Below, in pieces: positions 35,861 to 38,274 of a stretch of DNA of 38,274 nt (position 1 is the stretch's first letter; each line of letters starts with the position of its first letter). The stretch spans positions 1 to 38,274 of the forward strand of contig CAIMKX010000047.1 of NCBI GenBank assembly GCA_903842025.1, written 5' to 3'. The stretch comes from an uncultured bacterium. Lineage in GTDB: Bacteria; Patescibacteriota; Minisyncoccia; Phycocordibacterales; PALSA-1337. A program made the position numbers and the translations under genes. A model generated the notes under the pieces. The model had not been told where the DNA came from and searched no databases. It worked only from the letters and a program-made list of their open reading frames with translations.

Positions 35861-38062
35861 TTATAAACATGCATAGATCGTAGCGATTCTTTCAACAAAT
35901 ACTTTCAAAGAATATTGTTCCGATTGTTGTTTTGCTTGAGTTCTTATCTTTCGATATAGTTCGGCATTAGAGAATAGCTCATCAATCTTTTTAACCAGCC
36001 CCATAACATCTTTTGGTTTAAACAAAAGCCCCGTCTCTCCATCTTGTATAAGTTCTACCAAAGCTCCTGCATCTGTTGCAATCACAGGTATTCCTGAAGC
36101 CTGAGCTTCAATAACGGAAATACCAAAGGCTTCACGTAAAGACGGTACAATAAGTACATCTATGCTTCCGTAATCTGGTTTCTCTCGAAATCCAGCAAAG
36201 CATACTTTTTCTGTAATTTTTAGTCTGGAACACAAATCACTTAATGATCCTTTAAGAACTCCGTCACCAATAATAATTGCATAATATTCAAATCTTAAGA
36301 ATGGTAATGCTTCAAGTAAATAGCGGCAACCCTTCTCCTCTGCTAAGCGGCCCACATATCCAATATTCTTGACTGCTTTTGATAAGATAACCCCAGGTGC
36401 AATATTAACCTCTTTACGCGTGTCTAAATTTACGAAATTTGGAACAACCGCAATTTGAGACGGCGAAATACCGATTTTCTGAATTAGTATACTTTTCACA
36501 AGCTTCGATACAGCAATATATTTGTCAACAAATGATCTTGAAAACTTCAATAAACAATTATAGTATACACTTTCTTTTAATAATGGACCGTGCTCATGAT
36601 GAATTAATTTAATGCCCGGAATTATTAGTTTTAGGAAAACACCAAATATTAGACATTTATCACCATTAAGGTGGACGATGTCTATATTTTTCATTTTTAC
36701 TATCCTAATGAGATAGGATAGTGACGAAATATTATATTTTGATGATGATTGATCATAAAAAACATTATCTTTGTTTTTCAAAAAGACATGTTCGATATTA
36801 CGTAAATATAAAAAATATAAATCTATTCCGGAAATGTTTACATCAATTAATTGTCTTGCAATAGTCTGAACACCACCAAATCCATTTTTATCGATCAAAA
36901 ACAGTACGTTGAGATTAGTATCGTATAATTTACAAATTTTTTTTATAAGTACCTTCCAGGTAATTTTTAATAAATCTATCTGTCTTGGTTTTTCTATTGC
37001 TAAAATATTTACAAAATAGAAAAAACTATCTATATATAATCCGGTTTCACCAAGTATCTCAAAATTAGATTTATTCTTAAAACATATAACCTGTACTCCC
37101 CCTGCTACGTAATTAAGCAATTTACCAGTGGATTCCGAACTATCTTTTTTTGGATCAATCGCATAATCAGCCATGGCGCAATATTTCGGCAGATCAAAAT
37201 ATGAAAACCGGCCGGTAAAAAATACATTTTTACTTTTAACATATTCTGCTAGCTTTCTAGAATACTCATTTTCAAGATTACCGTATCCCGCAAATACAAA
37301 CGATATATCGGATCGTTTTTGCAAAATACTTGGTATGGAATCAAAAAGCTCTTTTACACCCTTGGCTTCTGTAAGAGATCCTGTATATAAAATGACAATA
37401 TTATCCTTTGGTATACCCATCTCACTTCTGACATCATCTTTCTTATAGACTGATCGGCTAAATAAGTCCTCATCAACTCCGTCATTAAGAATATTTATCC
37501 TGTCTTTTTGGACATGGTATTTGGCGATTATAAAATCATAGCTATTTACTGAACTGCAAAATATCGTATTAGGCATATAGAGCAATAATTTTTCGAGTAT
37601 CATAAAAAAGTAATACAGCGATTTTAGCAACCGTGACTTATGTAATGTGTACGCATACATTTCTGCGGCGAGAGATCCTTGGCAGTCAAATACGATTCTA
37701 ACTTTTCCACAAGATAAGACCTTTATAATAAACGCTATGCATAAACCTTCATATAGATGAGCATGGATGATTCTTGGTTTATTTTTCAAATACTCCTTAT
37801 ATGACAATTTGAGTAGTAAAAAATCCAAATAAAACTTTCCCCACGATGCACCGGGCGTAATTTTCTTGTACCAAGAAACATTTGAGACTCTCTTTATATC
37901 AAAACCATCTATATTATGACCGAGATGATAAGTGCACAATACTACTTCGATTCCCTCCTTTTTGAGATACTTAATTTCGTTATAAATACGAATATGGCAT
38001 CCTCGATCTGAAAAGAAAGGCGTGGCGGCAATCATCAAAATTTTCTTATTTGTATTATTCAT
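35861..38062 (-). CDS. Two tandem GT4-type glycosyltransferase domains in one ORF
   Basis: First: KILMIAATPFFSDRGCHIRIYNEIKYLKKEG...VILYTGSLTEAKGVKELFDSIP; second: VLFLIDKNGFGGVQTIARQLID...IGYVGRLAEEKGCRYLLEALP...LIVPSLREAFGISVIEAQASGIPVIATDAGALVELI. Confidence 0.9.
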   Translation of the reverse strand: MNNTNKKILMIAATPFFSDRGCHIRIYNEIKYLKKEGIEVVLCTYHLGHNIDGFDIKRVSNVSWYKKITPGASWGKFYLDFLLLKLSYKEYLKNKPRIIHAHLYEGLCIAFIIKVLSCGKVRIVFDCQGSLAAEMYAYTLHKSRLLKSLYYFFMILEKLLLYMPNTIFCSSVNSYDFIIAKYHVQKDRINILNDGVDEDLFSRSVYKKDDVRSEMGIPKDNIVILYTGSLTEAKGVKELFDSIPSILQKRSDISFVFAGYGNLENEYSRKLAEYVKSKNVFFTGRFSYFDLPKYCAMADYAIDPKKDSSESTGKLLNYVAGGVQVICFKNKSNFEILGETGLYIDSFFYFVNILAIEKPRQIDLLKITWKVLIKKICKLYDTNLNVLFLIDKNGFGGVQTIARQLIDVNISGIDLYFLYLRNIEHVFLKNKDNVFYDQSSSKYNISSLSYLIRIVKMKNIDIVHLNGDKCLIFGVFLKLIIPGIKLIHHEHGPLLKESVYYNCLLKFSRSFVDKYIAVSKLVKSILIQKIGISPSQIAVVPNFVNLDTRKEVNIAPGVILSKAVKNIGYVGRLAEEKGCRYLLEALPFLRFEYYAIIIGDGVLKGSLSDLCSRLKITEKVCFAGFREKPDYGSIDVLIVPSLREAFGISVIEAQASGIPVIATDAGALVELIQDGETGLLFKPKDVMGLVKKIDELFSNAELYRKIRTQAKQQSEQYSLKVFVERIATIYACL

Positions 38063-38191
38063 GGGATCACCACATCAATCTCAAAATCCCCCGTCTCCGA
38101 CAGCTTCTTGGCCAATTCATAAGAGACGGGGCTGGCGCCGCCGCCGAGAGGCGAGAATTCGTAGTTGAGGAGGAGAAGACGGCGGGGCATT
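38059..38191 (-). pseudogene. Truncated, frameshifted N-terminus of a GT4 glycosyltransferase
   Basis: Minus strand: MPRRLLLLNY (one extra base) EFSPLGGGASPVSYELAKKLSETGDFEIDVVIP*, with TGA overlapping the next ATG. Confidence 0.6.
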
Positions 38192-38250
38192 ACCGCATGA
38201 TAGTACCATTGTTTGGGCGGGGTGTAAAATGATGATATACACCGTAATAT

Positions 38251-38274
38251 AGTATTCTCCCATCGTAAGATGAG
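38251..38274. repeat. Inverted copy of 94-117, running into the window end
   Basis: agtattctcccatcgtaagatgag is the exact reverse complement of 94-117. Confidence 0.95.

Noticed and set aside
38082-38098. Another family A repeat end (tcaaaatcccccgtctc)
   Set aside because: It is explained by the GT4 remnant coding sequence (SETGDFEI); no core hairpin or second arm nearby.

Overview
The window looks like a contig from a small-genome, Patescibacteria/CPR-like bacterium. This is an inference from gene content and style: small genes, intergenic hairpin repeats, YgjP-like, PIF1-like, CAP and GT39/LamG genes. Left to right it holds: an IS982-like transposase at the edge; an ECF-sigma-headed operon for a MacA/MacB-like exporter; a DinD-like gene next to strong palindromes; an ABC-2 exporter; a small ORF with an in-frame amber; YgjP-like and PIF1-like genes; an MsbA-like ABC exporter; a metal P-type ATPase plus ZIP transporter flanked by inverted repeats; OB-fold-like and PLD genes; RNase R; a structured RNA locus at about 21.1-21.57 kb; an RND pump and adaptor behind a structured leader; CAP and peptidoglycan-binding proteins; and a glycan locus (two GT39-like proteins, LamG-like, flippase, GT2, double GT4). 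Best candidates for undescribed biology: (1) a tRNA-like RNA followed by a second promoter whose predicted transcript starts with 14 nt perfectly complementary to the tRNA-like anticodon arm, all downstream of a 22-bp-phased repeat array; (2) an ORF-preserving palindromic repeat that inserts in frame into the YgjP-like and RNase R genes, in the manner of Rickettsia palindromic elements; (3) a structured leader with a terminator ahead of the RND efflux operon; (4) a low-GC glycan cassette with apparent gene-remnant junctions at both ends. No tools were run. Families are recognised by motif and RNA folds were drawn by hand.
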